This document shows positions 34,094-46,103 of a DNA stretch of 64,000 bases, piece by piece. The notes below the pieces were generated by a model. That model searched no databases. It had not been told where the DNA came from and saw nothing but the letters and a program-made list of their open reading frames with translations. Position numbers and translations under genes: made by a program. This stretch comes from Bromus sterilis. Lineage: Eukaryota > Streptophyta > Magnoliopsida > Poales > Poaceae. The stretch lies in assembly GCA_950022295.1 (NCBI GenBank), contig OX465599.1, positions 286,089,501 through 286,153,500 on the forward strand, given 5' to 3'. How positions within the stretch are numbered: the first letter of the stretch is position 1; each line of letters begins with the position of its first letter.

Positions 34094-34120
34094 CGCAGCA
34101 ACGCGCGGGATATGATCTAG
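34094..34120 (+). mobile_element. Helitron 3' terminus
   Basis: CCCGC-AGCAAC-GCGCGGG forms the subterminal hairpin, followed 8-10 nt later by the terminal CTAG (34117-34120) and then T. This is the Helitron 3' end structure; the same end occurs at 53140. The 5' end could not be located in the AT-rich DNA to the left. Confidence 0.6.
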
Positions 34121-35150
34121 TTATTAAGTAGTAGCGCATGGTTGAACCTGCACTGCTACTATTTAGAGGTTGGATCCCGTGCTACTAGTTATCTGCAACG
34201 CGGTCTAGCACATCGTGCTGCTGTTTGTTCTGTATAGTAGCAGCGCGTCAATTGCGCTGCTACTATCCTATTATCCCGTGCCACTACTATTAATATATAT
34301 TTATATATTATCTTCAATGTACTTACACAATATTTATGCTGGTTTTTATACTATAGACAACATTAAAATTATATATTATCATCATAATGGTGATGCAACG
34401 CAGTCTCATCGTCATCATAATCATCATCATTATCTTCTCGTATCATCTGTGAAACGAAGCTACAAGTTCATTAGCATAATAGTGAGTTTTCCAATGTGAT
34501 TGTAAGATGACGTAGTGAGCATATGTGATAGAAAGATACATGAATGAAAATTTAAAATACTTACAAAGTTAAAAAAGCTCTGATGATTTTGAAAACAATC
34601 GCCCTTCAATCGATATTTTTCAAGTGATTTATAATAGAATTTAAAAGAAAATGAAAGTACAACATATATAATAGTGAAAGATATATAAGGAAACCTGAGT
34701 AATTTACATGTCTTAAATTCTTCACCGACTCTTGATATAATTGTTTCTTTAGTTTTTGCTATCTCAACAAAGCTCATTATGCTCATGTGTGGATCCCAAA
34801 CCGATGTAAACCTACTTCTCATTCGCAAATACTAGTAAATATAAACATCACATTAACATCACTTGGAAACATGCTTGGCCTCAACACTAACAAATGATAA
34901 TAAACTAAATCAATTTGGAATAAGTTGCCGGTAGATTTATATATATCTATGATATCCAAAATGGTTACCGAAATACAAACTTTGATATGTGCATAATGGT
35001 AATCCTCTTTTGCAAAAACCCTTCTTGCACCTCGAACCACTCTCTGACAGAATGGCAGCAATGCTGATTCAAGGATCAAGTATGTCTTCATCATATAGGT
35101 AGAAAAATCGAGTAGAGCTACAGAAAAAATGTATTTATTGATTCTAAAAT
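34121..35150. mobile_element. CACTA-like subterminal repeats and decayed coding tail
   Basis: 34128-34280 contains many inverted copies of AGTAGTAGCGC / GCGCTGCTACTA, including a perfect 12-bp-arm hairpin at 34235-34265. To the right, the minus frame 34819-35094 (LLPFCQRVVRGARRVFAKED) looks like a relic of a CACTA-associated ORF. No terminal CACTA pair was identified. Confidence 0.4.
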
Positions 35151-35157
35151 CATAACG

Positions 35158-35769
35158 TGAATGATAAAGGTGGATAAAGTAAATTGGAAGTTTTATATCT
35201 CAGAGTCAATTTAACCGTACAATTTTTTTATAAATGACGATATTATTAATTAAAAATGTAACATCAAAGAGATACAACACAGGATCTCTACATGATTAGG
35301 ACGTAACATCAAAGAGATAAATGTACGAGGATGAGGAAGAGGTCGGTGACTTGATTCCTCTCGCCGGGAACATCGGGGATAGTTAAGGGGACGAGGACCA
35401 GGATGGGGATCGGGATGAGGATGAGGACATGACCTCAATCTGGATCGAGTAGATGTGGTTGTGGTCGTGGAGATGATTGGTTGAAAAAACTAGTTTTATC
35501 GTGGACCATTATACCCTTCTCGGATTTAACTACCTAAAATATGGGGAGTACTCCAGTACTATGCCAATCACTAAAAAGGAACCATTTAAAAAATGCCTTG
35601 TTACGATAATTGAATTTGTTGTTAGGGATTAGTATGGATTAGTACGATTATCGTAGCCGTTTTTAATACGTATTGTTCTGGCATGGTAGAATTTGACCGG
35701 TCCAAGCATCGAGGCAGCGAAGCGTTTCACTATATTTTTTCTTTTGCAATAATGTCCACATGTTCGTGG
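35158..35769. repeat. Repeat shared with the CDK inhibitor upstream region, then unclassified DNA
   Basis: 35160-35280 is homologous to 24408-24545 in the same orientation. 35290-35460 is a GGATGAGGA-rich, purine-rich stretch. Nothing recognisable follows up to the LINE target site. Confidence 0.4.
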
Positions 35770-35862
35770 GGTATAAAGATCTTTTTTTCCGAAATGGAGG
35801 CATTAATTAAGAAGGGGATAGAGTTTTGTTTGTTACAACCATCGGAAAAAACCGCATGGCAA

Positions 35863-38800
35863 TTACTCCCAATTTACAAAGTTCCCCAACTTCGTTGCAC
35901 CCGCTAAAACCCAGAGCTTAATCTCCTCAAGGATGTTGTTGAGGAGGATCGGGGGCGGGGTGGACTTGTTTAAAAAAATCGTCGTGTTGCGCTCCTTCCA
36001 GATGGTCCAAGTAACAAGCATGGTGAGGGAGGCCATGGAGGGACGAATCCTGTTGCCCGTCTCGGTAATCCTCGCCCACCAATTTATGAGCGACTCCTCA
36101 AGGTGTCAGGCGTCGGTGGCAATGTCTTGGATGCCAAGCCTTTGAAGAACCAATCTCCATATCCGAATGGAGAAGCGGCACCGGAAGAAAAGGTGTGCAC
36201 CACTCTCCTGGACATGCTTGCACAGGGGGCCGAGTCCACAGTTCGTCCATCCCCGCTTGTCCAGACGGTCGGTGGTCCAAATCCTGTTTTGGAGCACAAG
36301 CCACGCAAAGAACTTGACTTTGGGGGGAGCCCAGGCCTTCCAAACCGACTGCGACATGGAGGAGCCGACGAGGCCTTGAAACTGGGCCTTGTAGGCAGAG
36401 GCAGACGAGTATTCCCCATTTTCGGTATGCTTCCAAGTGATGCCATCCTCGGAGAGCTCATCCAAGGGGAAGGCATGCATCAAACTCCAAAGAAAGAAGA
36501 ACTGTGAGATGTGTCGTCGATATGTAACGCCAGATGCCATGGGATGGCTAAAGTGAGGGGAAGACGCGAGGGAGAGAATGTCGATGGTGCCGGAATCGGG
36601 TTGGGCACAAACACGGTGAGGACGCCACGATGTACCCAGGTTCGGGGCTCTCCGGAGAGATAACACCCCTACTCCTGCTTGTCTCTTGTATATCAATGAT
36701 CTGACTACAATTACTGCTTCTCTATCTTCTCAGGGGAAGGAGAACACTGCCGCCGTGGGCAAGGTCCTCTCCTGCTTCCCTGAGGAGTAACTACTAGCAG
36801 TGAATGAACTGAGGGGGAAGTGAGTAATGGTGATCTAGTGTGAGGCGTCGTCCCTCACGCAGGAGGGGTACCCAGGCTCTTATAGTGTGAGCCCAGGGTA
36901 CTTCGGTAACTTCATTGCCGAATGGACCCAGTTTCCATCCTCTAATCGGCCTGGGCCCACCGACTGCTCCTCTCCGGCTGACCCGGAACCTACGAGCGGC
37001 GGCCCATGCTGTAGACTCGTAGAGCGTAGGGATGAACAGTGGAGATAGGGGGTGCGGTCTTGTCGGCCTGTCCGCGGAATCGGCGGAGAGGTCGACACCG
37101 TATCTCCCCCAGATCTTTGACATGACCTGGCCTTCCTGCCACCCGGATATCTGGGGATATGGCATTTCTGACCTCGTAATCATACCCCCGACTGGGTATT
37201 AGGTGGTTCCGATTGCGCCTGGACCGACTGGTGGTACCTGGCAAAGTCGATTGCTCTGGGCAATCGGCCTTCCAGGTATCAACCTCGGCCCAGCCGCGGA
37301 CCAACCGGATGATCGTCTTGGTGAAGGAAGGTTGGTCCGATTGCGCCTGGGCCGACTGCTGGCATTTGATACGGCTGATTGCCTTGGAGCAATCGGTCGT
37401 ACATCTGCCCAGCTCGGCCCAGCTGCGGTCCAATCGGTCCATCCTTGTCTTGAAAGGTTGCTTTCGCTTGGGTTAGCCTACCTGGGTACCGGTCCCCCGA
37501 CAAGATGTGTTGGGGCGTTACCACAGTTGTGGGTGAAATCTTGAGGATCCAGGCGTCATCTTTTAGCGCTTCACTGACCTTCCAATTTTTCCTCACTGAA
37601 GCCTCATATACTAGGGGCGCAATGTCCATTGGCTTTCTCCCCTAAAGCCACGGGGAGGACCAAAATGGTGTCCGCACACCATTTCTCACAATTATGGATG
37701 TTGACGCATAGAAGAAGTCGAGGTCATCATTGTTGCACGGATTTCCCATGCCCATCCAAAGCTTGTCCCGGCCTTTCCATTCATACCAAAGCCACCGCAG
37801 CCTCAACACCCTCGCAAATTTCTCTGTATTAAGGACGCCAAGACCGCCGAATTCCTGGGGCCTGCACACAACCTCCCAGTTCACCTTGCACTTAGACCTA
37901 GTTTTCTTGTCAGACCCGGACCATAGGAACGCCCTTTCATACTTGTTTACCACCTGGAGAGTAGCAGCCGGCAATACTAGAGGTATCATGAAGTAGACCG
38001 CCACGGACGAGATGACCGATTTTACAAGGGATGTGCGCCCTGGAATCGTGATGCTTTGGCCCTCATAAGTGACAAGCTTGTTTGCAATTTTATCCTCCAA
38101 AAATTGGAGGTCCACCTTCTTGAGTTGCCGAACAGAGAGGGGCAGCCCAAGACATCGCATAGGAAAGAACGCCCTCGTGGCCAGCAGGCTGAGGAGGATG
38201 GGCTCCAAGTTAAGGTGGCTGCACCTGATAGGCACGACCGAACTCTTTTGGAAGTTTGTGCATAGATCCGTGACCTCTCCAAAACTTGAGAGAATGCACG
38301 CCAAATTTTCCACATCCTCCTTTATGGGAGCAACGAAAACAGCCGCATCATTGGCATATAGCGACGTCCTCACCATTGCACCTCTTCCTCGGATCTTATG
38401 GAGTAGGCCCTTCCTCGTCGCAAGCTCAAGAAGGTGATGTAGAGGGTCAATGGTGATGACAAAGAGCAATGGGGAGAGGGGGTCCCCCTGCCTAAGCCCC
38501 CTGTCGTGCGCAATCGGAACACCGGTGATCCTGTTAAGGAGAATCCTCGAGGAGGACGAGAAGAAAAGCGCGACGATCCATTCCCGAAACTTGTGTGGGA
38601 GCCCCCTGCGCTGGAGAAGCTCCAACAAATACTCCCATTTAACCGAGTCAAAGGCCTTGCGAATGTCAAGCTTGAACAAGAGAGAGGGCGTCTTGTTCTT
38701 GTGTAGTCGCCGGGAAAGGTTCCGCACATACATAAAATTGTCGTGGATGCTACGCGTCTTGATGAAATCACTCTGAGCGTTGGATACAAGGGCGTTCATA

Positions 38801-40415
38801 TAAGGGCCGAGCCTGTTGGCCAGGATCTTCGCGATGATTTTGGAAATGGCATGTATGAGACTAATAGGCCTATAGTTCGTGATTTCCTCAGCACCATCCT
38901 TCTTTGGCAGGAGCACCACATTCGCCGAGTTAAGCCAGTGTAGATTGTGGGTGTGAAGGAACTCAAAGGATTTGACCACCGTCATGAGGTCGAGTTTGAT
39001 GATATCCCAACACTTCTTGAAAAAGGCCCCCGTAAATCCATCCGGGTCGGGCGCCTTGTCGCTAGGCATGCCATTGATGGCGTCCCAGACCTCGTCCTCG
39101 GAGAAGGGGGAGTCGAGAGCGTGCAAGTCAAGATGGTCTAAGTCTAGCTCCTCCCAGTCAAAGTCATTAGCACTAGCATTCCCCTTCTTCATGATCTCGA
39201 AGAAGTGATCCTGAATAATTTGCTCCTTCGCATGGTGCTCGGTCAGCCAACCGCTCCCGAACTTGATCCTATGGATGTGGTTTTTCCTACACCCCGCATT
39301 CACCCTACGGTGAAAAAACTTGGTGTTGGCGTCTCCCTCCTTGAGGTTAGAGATCCTAGCGCACTGTCTCTTGCGAGCCCTTTCCAAAACCGTGAGGCTA
39401 ATGATTCGACGCTTGAGCCTAGCCCGAAGGTCAATCTCCTCAGGCGAAAGCTGTGGACTCTCCTGGGCCACGTCAAGCCTAAGAATGACCAAAATAGCCG
39501 CATGAAAGAGAATTTTGGCCTTGGAGAACAACTTTGTACTCCACACCTTGAGTCGCGTAGCGGTCTTTTTGAGTTTCAGGAAAAGCGCCTAACAAGGCTC
39601 AAAGGTGGCCACGTCCTCGTGCCATGCATTGAGCACGACCTCAGAGAACCCAGGCAGGGAGGACCAAATTTTTTTGAACTTGAAGGATCGTGGCCTCCTA
39701 GGTCCCTTGGCATCCGCAAGCAGGAGCGGGCAATGGTCGGATAGCGCGGAGGAGAGCGCGTGAAGCACGTGGGTGTTGAAAGATGTATCCCACTCGGCGT
39801 TACAGAAAAAGGAGTCAAGTTTGCAAAGCGTCGGGTTGACTCGCTCATTGCTCCAAGTGAAGCGCCTATTCTGAAGATGAATCTCTTTGAGCTCACAATT
39901 GTGAAGGGTTGTTCGGAAGCGATTAATCCTGCTACGGTTGACATTGCGCTTGTTCTTGTCTCGTGCACGATATATTTGATTGAAGTCACCAAGGGCCAGC
40001 CAAGGGACACCATAGGGAGGCTTTTGGGCAAGGATCTCGGCGAAGAAGGCGTCCTTTTGGGCGGACGCTGTTGGGCCGTACACCGCCGTGATGTTAAACG
40101 GGTTGGCCATGTCACGAGAACACACCATGGCAAAGAGATAATGAGCGGTGAGGGTGACATCAATTAAATTCATGACCTGGTCGTCCCAAAGGAGAATAAT
40201 GCCGCCCCTAGTTCCTTGGGCCGGGCGTTGGGCAAAATCGCGAAGCCTCTGACCACCGAGCGCAGCCGCGGTGAAAGCATCAACATGCTGGAGCTTAGTC
40301 TCCTGAAGACAGACAATATTGCACGTAGAGTCGGCAATGGTTGCACGGACAGTGGATTGACGGTTCACACAATTTTAATCCTCGTACGTTCCACCTCAAA
40401 GCATTAAGAGGTTGT
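35863..40415 (-). pseudogene. LINE ORF2: endonuclease, reverse transcriptase, zf-RVT
   Basis: Reading leftward from WNVRGL (about 40405): an AP-type endonuclease (LQETKL; LALGDFN; LSDHCPLLL) to 39592, a reverse transcriptase (PDPDGFTGAFFKKCW; LLPKKDG...NYRPISLI; FKLDIRKAFDSVKWEYL; GLRQGDPLSPLLFV; LYANDAAVF), then zf-RVT (VWKAWAPPKVKFFAWLVLQNRIWTTDR) and the tail WTIWKERNTTIF; stop TAA at 35863-35865. Breaks: a one-base frameshift near 40370, TAG 39589-39591, TAG 37642-37644, and TGA 36106-36108. The catalytic YADD reads YAND (Asn codon 38350-38352), and APGPDGF reads APDPDGF. The solo LTR plus TSD adds 996 bp (3 x 332), so the frame is the same on both sides. Confidence 0.9.
36512..37502 (-). 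mobile_element. Solo LTR (family B), TSD AGATG
   Basis: 991 bp from TGTCG (36512) to CGACA (37502), with AGATG at 36507-36511 and 37503-37507. A minus-strand TATA motif (CACTATAAGAGCC, near 36882) sets orientation. Homologous to 14308-15170. It separates the reverse transcriptase from the zf-RVT part of LINE ORF2. Confidence 0.9.
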
Positions 40416-40554
40416 TCTAACATGATGAAATTTAAAGCATCCCACGTCACAGCCATTACAAACAGCGACCCAGCTGCAAAAGACCTTCCAGATTGTCCAT
40501 GTGATGACTCAGCTTATCATTACCCCAACGACAAGCGCACTAAGATGAGAACGG

Positions 40555-43500
40555 TTAAAACCCACGTGAAGGCAACGACGCTCGGCAGGCCGTTGCCTGG
40601 GCATCAGCGTCTTCTCCATCCATGAGGTCCAGCGCCCTAACTCCTCCATGCGCGATCAGCGCCTCCTCAGCCACCACAGTAGCCACATCGTCTAGCTTAA
40701 ACATGATGCGCATGGCCAGGATGATATCCGACGTCAACTCGTCCTTGAACCTGGCGGTGAGGGAGTCGAGCGCAGAAGCGGTGATATCATCCCCGTCTTG
40801 TGTGATTCCGAGCCCTTTGCAGACGAAGGCCTCGGCCGCCCTCTCCACCGGCACATTCTTTTTGGAGCTACCAACACGGCGCTTTGGGCGCACCCTCTGA
40901 AGGACACCCGCAGAGGAGATGGCGACGCCGGCGAGGGTCTTGCGACGGCCCCGCTGCTTAGCGGCAGCCTCCACCGTAGGGGCCAGCAGAAGAGGCGGAG
41001 TGCGCTGGACAAACATGCCCGGCAAGACAGAAATGGCCGGCGCAAGCGACGGCTCTGGCCCGACCAACTGAAGCTGAGGGTGACAGCATGGAGCCGACTC
41101 GACGGAGCGCATAGGAGGCTTTGGGGAGGCCTCAAAGCCCGGAGGCCTGGACGGGGACGGCAGCGGGTGCAACATCACGTGCGGAGAGCACAATGCCTGC
41201 AGAATGGGGCTTGATTCATCGATCATCAGAGAGGAGCTGGGGGGGTCCCGCTTGGAGCGCATGCCTGGCGGAAGCACAGAAGTCGGCGAGCGCGGCGGAG
41301 AATCCGGAGGCGTGAGGCTGTCCCGGGCACGCAGCCTGGCAGCATGCGGGGAGGTCTGCCTTGCCGGGCTGTGGCCACGGCCAGATCCAGCCTCCTCAGC
41401 GGCCAGGGCATCACCAGGGACAGGGGCAACATCCAAGGTAGGTAGCCGCGGGGAGCCCATCGACAGCAGATCCTTGTCCAGCTCCGAGCCGTCGCTCGCC
41501 GATCTGGAACCGGTGAGCACCGCTGCGGGCACGGTGAGAGGTGTCGTGGCCGCTCCAACCGGCGCTGCCTCCTCAGCGGAACGACGACGCCCGCCCGAGC
41601 GGTCACGGCTTCGTTATCCATTGCCTTTCCGCTGACGATCACATGTGTTGCGAGAAAGAGAGCGGCGCACCCGCTCTCCCCAGCCCGTGCTCCTTCTCCC
41701 ATCATCACGTCCACGAGACCGTCGCGGTCATCATCATGGTCACGGCGGTGGTCGACACGACGGTCGCTGATACGTCCAAAACGTATCTATAATTTCTGCT
41801 TGCTCCATGCCTCTTTTGTGTGATATTGCTATGATATTGATGAACTTCCATACACTTTTGATCATATTTGGACTAACCTATTAACTCAGTGCACCCTAGT
41901 GCCAGTTCCTGTTTTCTGCTGTTTTCTATTTCAAGTTTCCCCCTTATTAAAAGTACCAGAAAAATTCCGAGAAAAATCAGCGTACCGGAAGCTTCGCGAA
42001 GAGCCCGAGAGGGGCCAGAGGGGAGCAAGGGGGCCCAGGCGGCCAGAGGGCGCGACCAGGCCCTTGGCCGCGCCAGGCGGGCGCCTGGAGCCCCTGGCCC
42101 ACCTCTGGCTGCCCCCTTTCGCCTATTTATTCCTCGTGACGAGAAACCCTCGGGGACAGAACCCTTTTTCGCGATCTCTCCTCTGTTCCGCCGCCGCCGC
42201 GCTTCCAAGATCGGGAGCACCAGAAGACCTCTTCCCGGCACCCTGCCGGAGGGAGGAATCATCTCCGGGAGCTTCTCCACCACCATGGATGCTTCCCGGA
42301 TGAACCGTGAGTAGTACACCTTGGACCATGGGTCCATGATCAGTAGCTATGTGATGTTCTCCTCCCCTCTTTGTTCTTCATGGATTAGACCTCGTGAGCT
42401 GCCCTACATGATCGAGGCACATATGTAATCTTTCTGCTGTTGCTATGCTGAGTTTGCTGGGATCCGATGGATTATGAGATTATGTTCAGATTGTGATTGA
42501 GTTATATATTTGATTCTCTTCTTTTATATTTGTGTTCTTGAGTAACTCTTGCATGTTCTCCGTTGCTGTTTATTGCTTTGGCCAAGTAGTAGATAGTGAC
42601 TCCAAGAGGGAGCGTTATGCATGATTGTGGGTTCATGCCTCCCGATGACTAGCTTGAGTGACAGAAACATGAGTCTAGGGGATGTGTTGTTGCCACAAGG
42701 GGGAAAACAACGGTGCTTGTACTTGCGGGTGCAAGTATTGTTTACTTTACGCAAAGTTCTTTAATGCAGTTGTCCGTTGCTTTGAGTTTACACTTTGGGT
42801 GGGATTCACAACTTAATACCAGCGAGATGTTCTGGATAGATATCTCAAGGTGGATGATTAGTGGATAGATGCAGATGGATTTCGGTCTACTTGTCTTGGC
42901 GTACCGCCCGTGCTTTTGAGCCTCTTCCTTTCTGTTTTGCATGATTAGCATTGGTTTGCGCACATAATCCTGTCAATTGCCCAGCTGTAATTTGTTTACC
43001 TCGCATGGCTATTTTATCGTCTTTTGGGCGAGAGACATCACTAGTGAACATCATGGGACCCCGGTCCATATCACCAATACTGTTTACACCTTAAATTTAC
43101 TTTCAGTATTCACTTTTCTGTAGCTATCACTATCATTATTATCTCGTGCCTTTTATCCTTTGTAAACAACAAGGCCGGAGGAATTGACAACTCCTCTGTA
43201 CTCATTGGGAGAAAAGCTATCTGTTGTGTGTGCAGGTCCAGGCAAAGCAAGTGATTATCATAAAACGGCGCCTCACTTGCCGAACCACCTACTTGTTGTC
43301 GTTGGAGTCCTCCTGGACGATACTCAACCTTAGCATTTTTGCTAAGGGAAATTGACCGCTATCTACATCTCACCTTCCACTTAGGGTAACCAACAGGGGC
43401 GAGAAGTTATCTCGTGTATCAGTCGCCCCGTCCAGCATCGTCGCGCCTGTCCCGGCGGCTAGTCGTGCCATCCACCACGTCCCTGAACCAGTGATGCTCG

Positions 43501-44905
43501 TAGATGTCCGATGGTGGAGGGTTGTCGTCGTCATCACTCGCCTTGGAGTGGTCCTCGTGGTGCAGGCCACGGCGCCCTCGCCGGCGGTGGCCACGGGCGG
43601 GGAGGGTGAGCCACTTCACCTTCGGGATGGCGCTCGGGCTCGAGGTCCACGCCCAGAGCGCGAGATAGCGCGTGTCTTCCCGACGCTTGAGTGCTTCTCG
43701 ATGTAGTCCAGGGAGCAGCCGCGACCGAAGACGAAAGATGCAACGTAGTTGTTCCAGCCGTGGACGGGGATCCCCTCGATGCAGAGCCTGGCATGATGCA
43801 TCATGTCCTCGTTGTCGGCGTGTGCCTCGAGCCGCCATGCGCGGATGAACAGCTTGTACCCGCTGCAGAGCAAGTCGCCACGACCAGCGGCGTCGGCACA
43901 GTGGTGCCGGTAAAGGAACCTGACCATGAACTTCTCGGGGTAGTGCCTGACGATGCCAGCGTCCGCAGCCCGAGCTCCAACAGCGTGAGCGATCACGACG
44001 GCCACCGCATCGCAGGAGAGGTCATCGCGCGCGTCTTCGAACCAGGCCACCGTCGCATTGGAGGAGAGGAGGTCAGACTCCGCCTGCATCTCCGGCGCGG
44101 CCGACACCACCACATAGTCCTCATCAGGGCGACACTCGGGGTCCCCCAATCTGGCCATGGCCTGCTCGGCGTCGATGACGGGCAGCCCAGGAGGAGTCTG
44201 CGCCGGGGGCAAGGGCTAGCCCCTGCCGGCACCGAAAACAGGCGACGCATGGAGAGCAGTAGCAGGAGCGGGGCGCCGGAGAGGCGGCGGCGGGATGACG
44301 AGACACTGCAGAGAACTAAGGGGCTTCCAGGGGTTGCAGTAGCCACGGGCGCGGTGTCCATTTTGTAGGCAGCGGGCACAGCGAAGGGGCTCGCGGCAGG
44401 AAGCCGCCTTGTGCCCCGGGGGGATGCAACGGCAGCACCGGCCTTTAAGCCACGATGGGACGGCCGGCTTCAATGCTTGAGGCTCCAAAGCCGAACGGCG
44501 CGTCCTGCTACGCGACTTGACGAGCTGCCAGCCGTCGCCCGCCGCCGCCTCGCGCCCCAAGCCTGTACCCGAGCCCCGCATTGAAGGCGCGCCGGTCAGC
44601 TGCCCCCCGCGAGAGGCTTGAATGCGCTCCACTCCACCAGCATTAATGCGCGGATCCAGCAGCGAGCTACCAAATCCCCCGCTGAGCAGCTGGCGTACTG
44701 GGGTGCCGAGGACGAATTCAGGGCTCCCCGCGAGGGAGGCATGGCCCGACAGCGGTGGCGACGTGTCCAGATCCAGGCCGGATCCACCAGCGCGGGAGAG
44801 GGGCTTGGGGGCAAGCGAACTGCACGCAGTAGGTCGTCCATGCGGCGGCGGGGGGAGGGGCATGAACCAGGCAGGGCCCGGGGCAGATTCGTGGGGGGCG
44901 TCCAT
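40555..44905 (-). pseudogene. LINE ORF1: zinc knuckles and DUF4283-like domain
   Basis: Starts at ATG 44905 (MDAPHESAPGPAWFMPL...), Pro/Gly/Ser-rich, then two knuckles: CCRCIPPGHKAASC (CX2CX4HX4C) and CARCLQNGHRARGYC (CX2CX4HX5C). A TAG at 44216-44218 interrupts the frame, which continues into a DUF4283-like domain (VAWFEDARDD...EKFMVRF...WNNYVASFVFG). A frameshift near 43685 leads to LALWAWTSSPSAIPKVKWL and an Arg/Asp-rich stretch. After the solo LTR (frame kept: 1,659 bp) another shift occurs near 41580; the C-terminus ends at 40555. ORF1 proteins bind element RNA. Its stop precedes the ORF2 start by roughly 140 nt. Confidence 0.8.
41768..43421 (+). mobile_element. Solo LTR, Athila type (family A), TSD GTCGC
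   Basis: 1,654 bp from TGATACGTCC (41768) to GTGTATCA (43421), flanked by GTCGC at 41763-41767 and 43422-43426. It lies in LINE ORF1 in opposite orientation to the LINE. Overlapping frames at 41873-42337 are GC-rich shadows that recur in every copy of this LTR. Confidence 0.93.
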
Positions 44906-45022
44906 GGCCGGCAGGGCCCCAGCCGGGGCGGCCGCGGTCGCCAGCCGAGTCGCAGGAATGACTCGGGAAGACGAGGCATTAATGTCGGTATGCTACCAAA
45001 TTTTGATCCGGTATAAAGATCT

Positions 45023-45560
45023 GGATTCTGCATTGAGCGCGTCGGATGGTAAGGGAGAAGAAAGGACACGCCTTGGCGACATTTTCGATGTAGGGGAGGC
45101 GAGGCGATAGGTGGCGACCGCCGGTAAGGAGGAAGACCAAGTTCGCCGTTCATCGACGCGATGGCGCGCAACCGCAAACGGATGCTTTATCCGTTTTAGA
45201 GGATATCGTTGGAGATGCATGAACAAGGTTTTTGTTTTATTCAGTTGCCGAAATGACTAAGCGGAATAGTTTTAATGATCCGAAATGCATTTTAGTCTAA
45301 GGATGACTAGTGAATTCCTGGGGCGCGCATGTATACAACTCTCTCGACCGTTCCCGCGTCTCAAGTGGTGGCGCCGGCTGCTTCCTCATGAACTCTCTGT
45401 TTCTCACGACAACTCATCGGACCACTGTCAGAAGGGTCCTCGAGGCCTAGTCGCAGTGGGCGCGCTGCACAAGAGACACCTTCCATTACTTTTCACCGGT
45501 CGATCGACACTCCCATGTCAGCACCGCGTTGTTTTAGATCCCAACGCAACATCATGGACC
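45023..45560. other. Intergenic, unclassified
   Basis: Host DNA continuing from the LINE target site. GC-rich to 45180, then mixed; no coding sequence supported. Confidence 0.35.
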
Positions 45561-45563
45561 TTA

Positions 45564-46100
45564 GAGCATGGTTAATAGTATAGTCAGCTGCTGGCTATAA
45601 GGAGATGCCATGTCATATATAGCTAATCGTATAGTCAACAAGTACTCCCTCCGTTTCTTTTTACTTCGCATATAAGGTTTGGTCAAAGTCAATCTTCATA
45701 AAGTTTGATCAGCTATATAGAAAAATCTATCAACATTCACAATATGAAACAATTAGCATTAGATTTATTATTAAATTAATTTTCATATTATATAACTTTG
45801 ATATTGTAAATGTTGATTCTTTTTAATATAAATTTGGTCAAATTTTATGAAGATTGACTTTGACCAAACCTTATATGCGGAGTAAAAAGAAACGGAGAGA
45901 GTACAATAGTAAGACTATAAGGAATACTACTTTTGCAATATATGTCCCACATGTCTATCCCACAAAGTGTTTAGAGCACGTATTGCAGCTGACTACTAAT
46001 TAGTAACCCGCTTCTCTTCTCTCTCCTCCAACTAAGCACAAATATACTACTTGTATTTAATTTCTTATAGCCAACTGACTAGGCACTATTGTACTTGCTC
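45564..46100. mobile_element. Tourist/Harbinger-type MITE, TTA duplication
   Basis: The ends GAGCATGG...AGTCAGCTGCTGGCTATAAG and CTTATAGCCAACTGACT...GTACTTGCTC are imperfect inverted repeats, flanked by TTA at 45561-45563 and 46101-46103. A Stowaway is nested inside. No coding sequence. Confidence 0.8.
45645..45901. mobile_element. Stowaway MITE nested in the Tourist MITE, 257 bp
   Basis: CTCCCTCCGTTTCTTTTTAC... and its inverse ...GTAAAAAGAAACGGAGAGAG form long terminal inverted repeats (over 50 bp with few mismatches: TATAAGGTTTGGTCAAAGTC inside). TA at 45643-45644 and 45902-45903. Confidence 0.9.
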
Positions 46101-46103
46101 TTA

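Larger units (their letters stand above)
35783..45009 (-). mobile_element. Full-length L1-type LINE, 13-bp TSD, with two nested solo LTRs
   Basis: GGTATAAAGATCT flanks the element at 35770-35782 and 45010-45022. The 3' A-tail (A7) abuts the left duplication, and ORF2 and ORF1 follow in minus orientation, ending with a roughly 100-bp 5' leader at 44906-45009. Removing the two solo LTRs and one copy of each 5-bp TSD leaves about 6.57 kb, full length for plant L1 elements. The copy is defective: stops, frameshifts and an altered reverse transcriptase active site. Order of events: LINE first, then the two LTR elements, which later recombined to solo LTRs. Confidence 0.92.

Noticed and set aside
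37642..39546. A 634-aa intact reverse transcriptase gene
   Set aside because: It is the middle part of LINE ORF2 between two in-frame stop codons, with an altered active site.
38022..41714. Plus-strand frames over the LINE
   Set aside because: Shadows of the minus-strand ORFs in GC-rich DNA.
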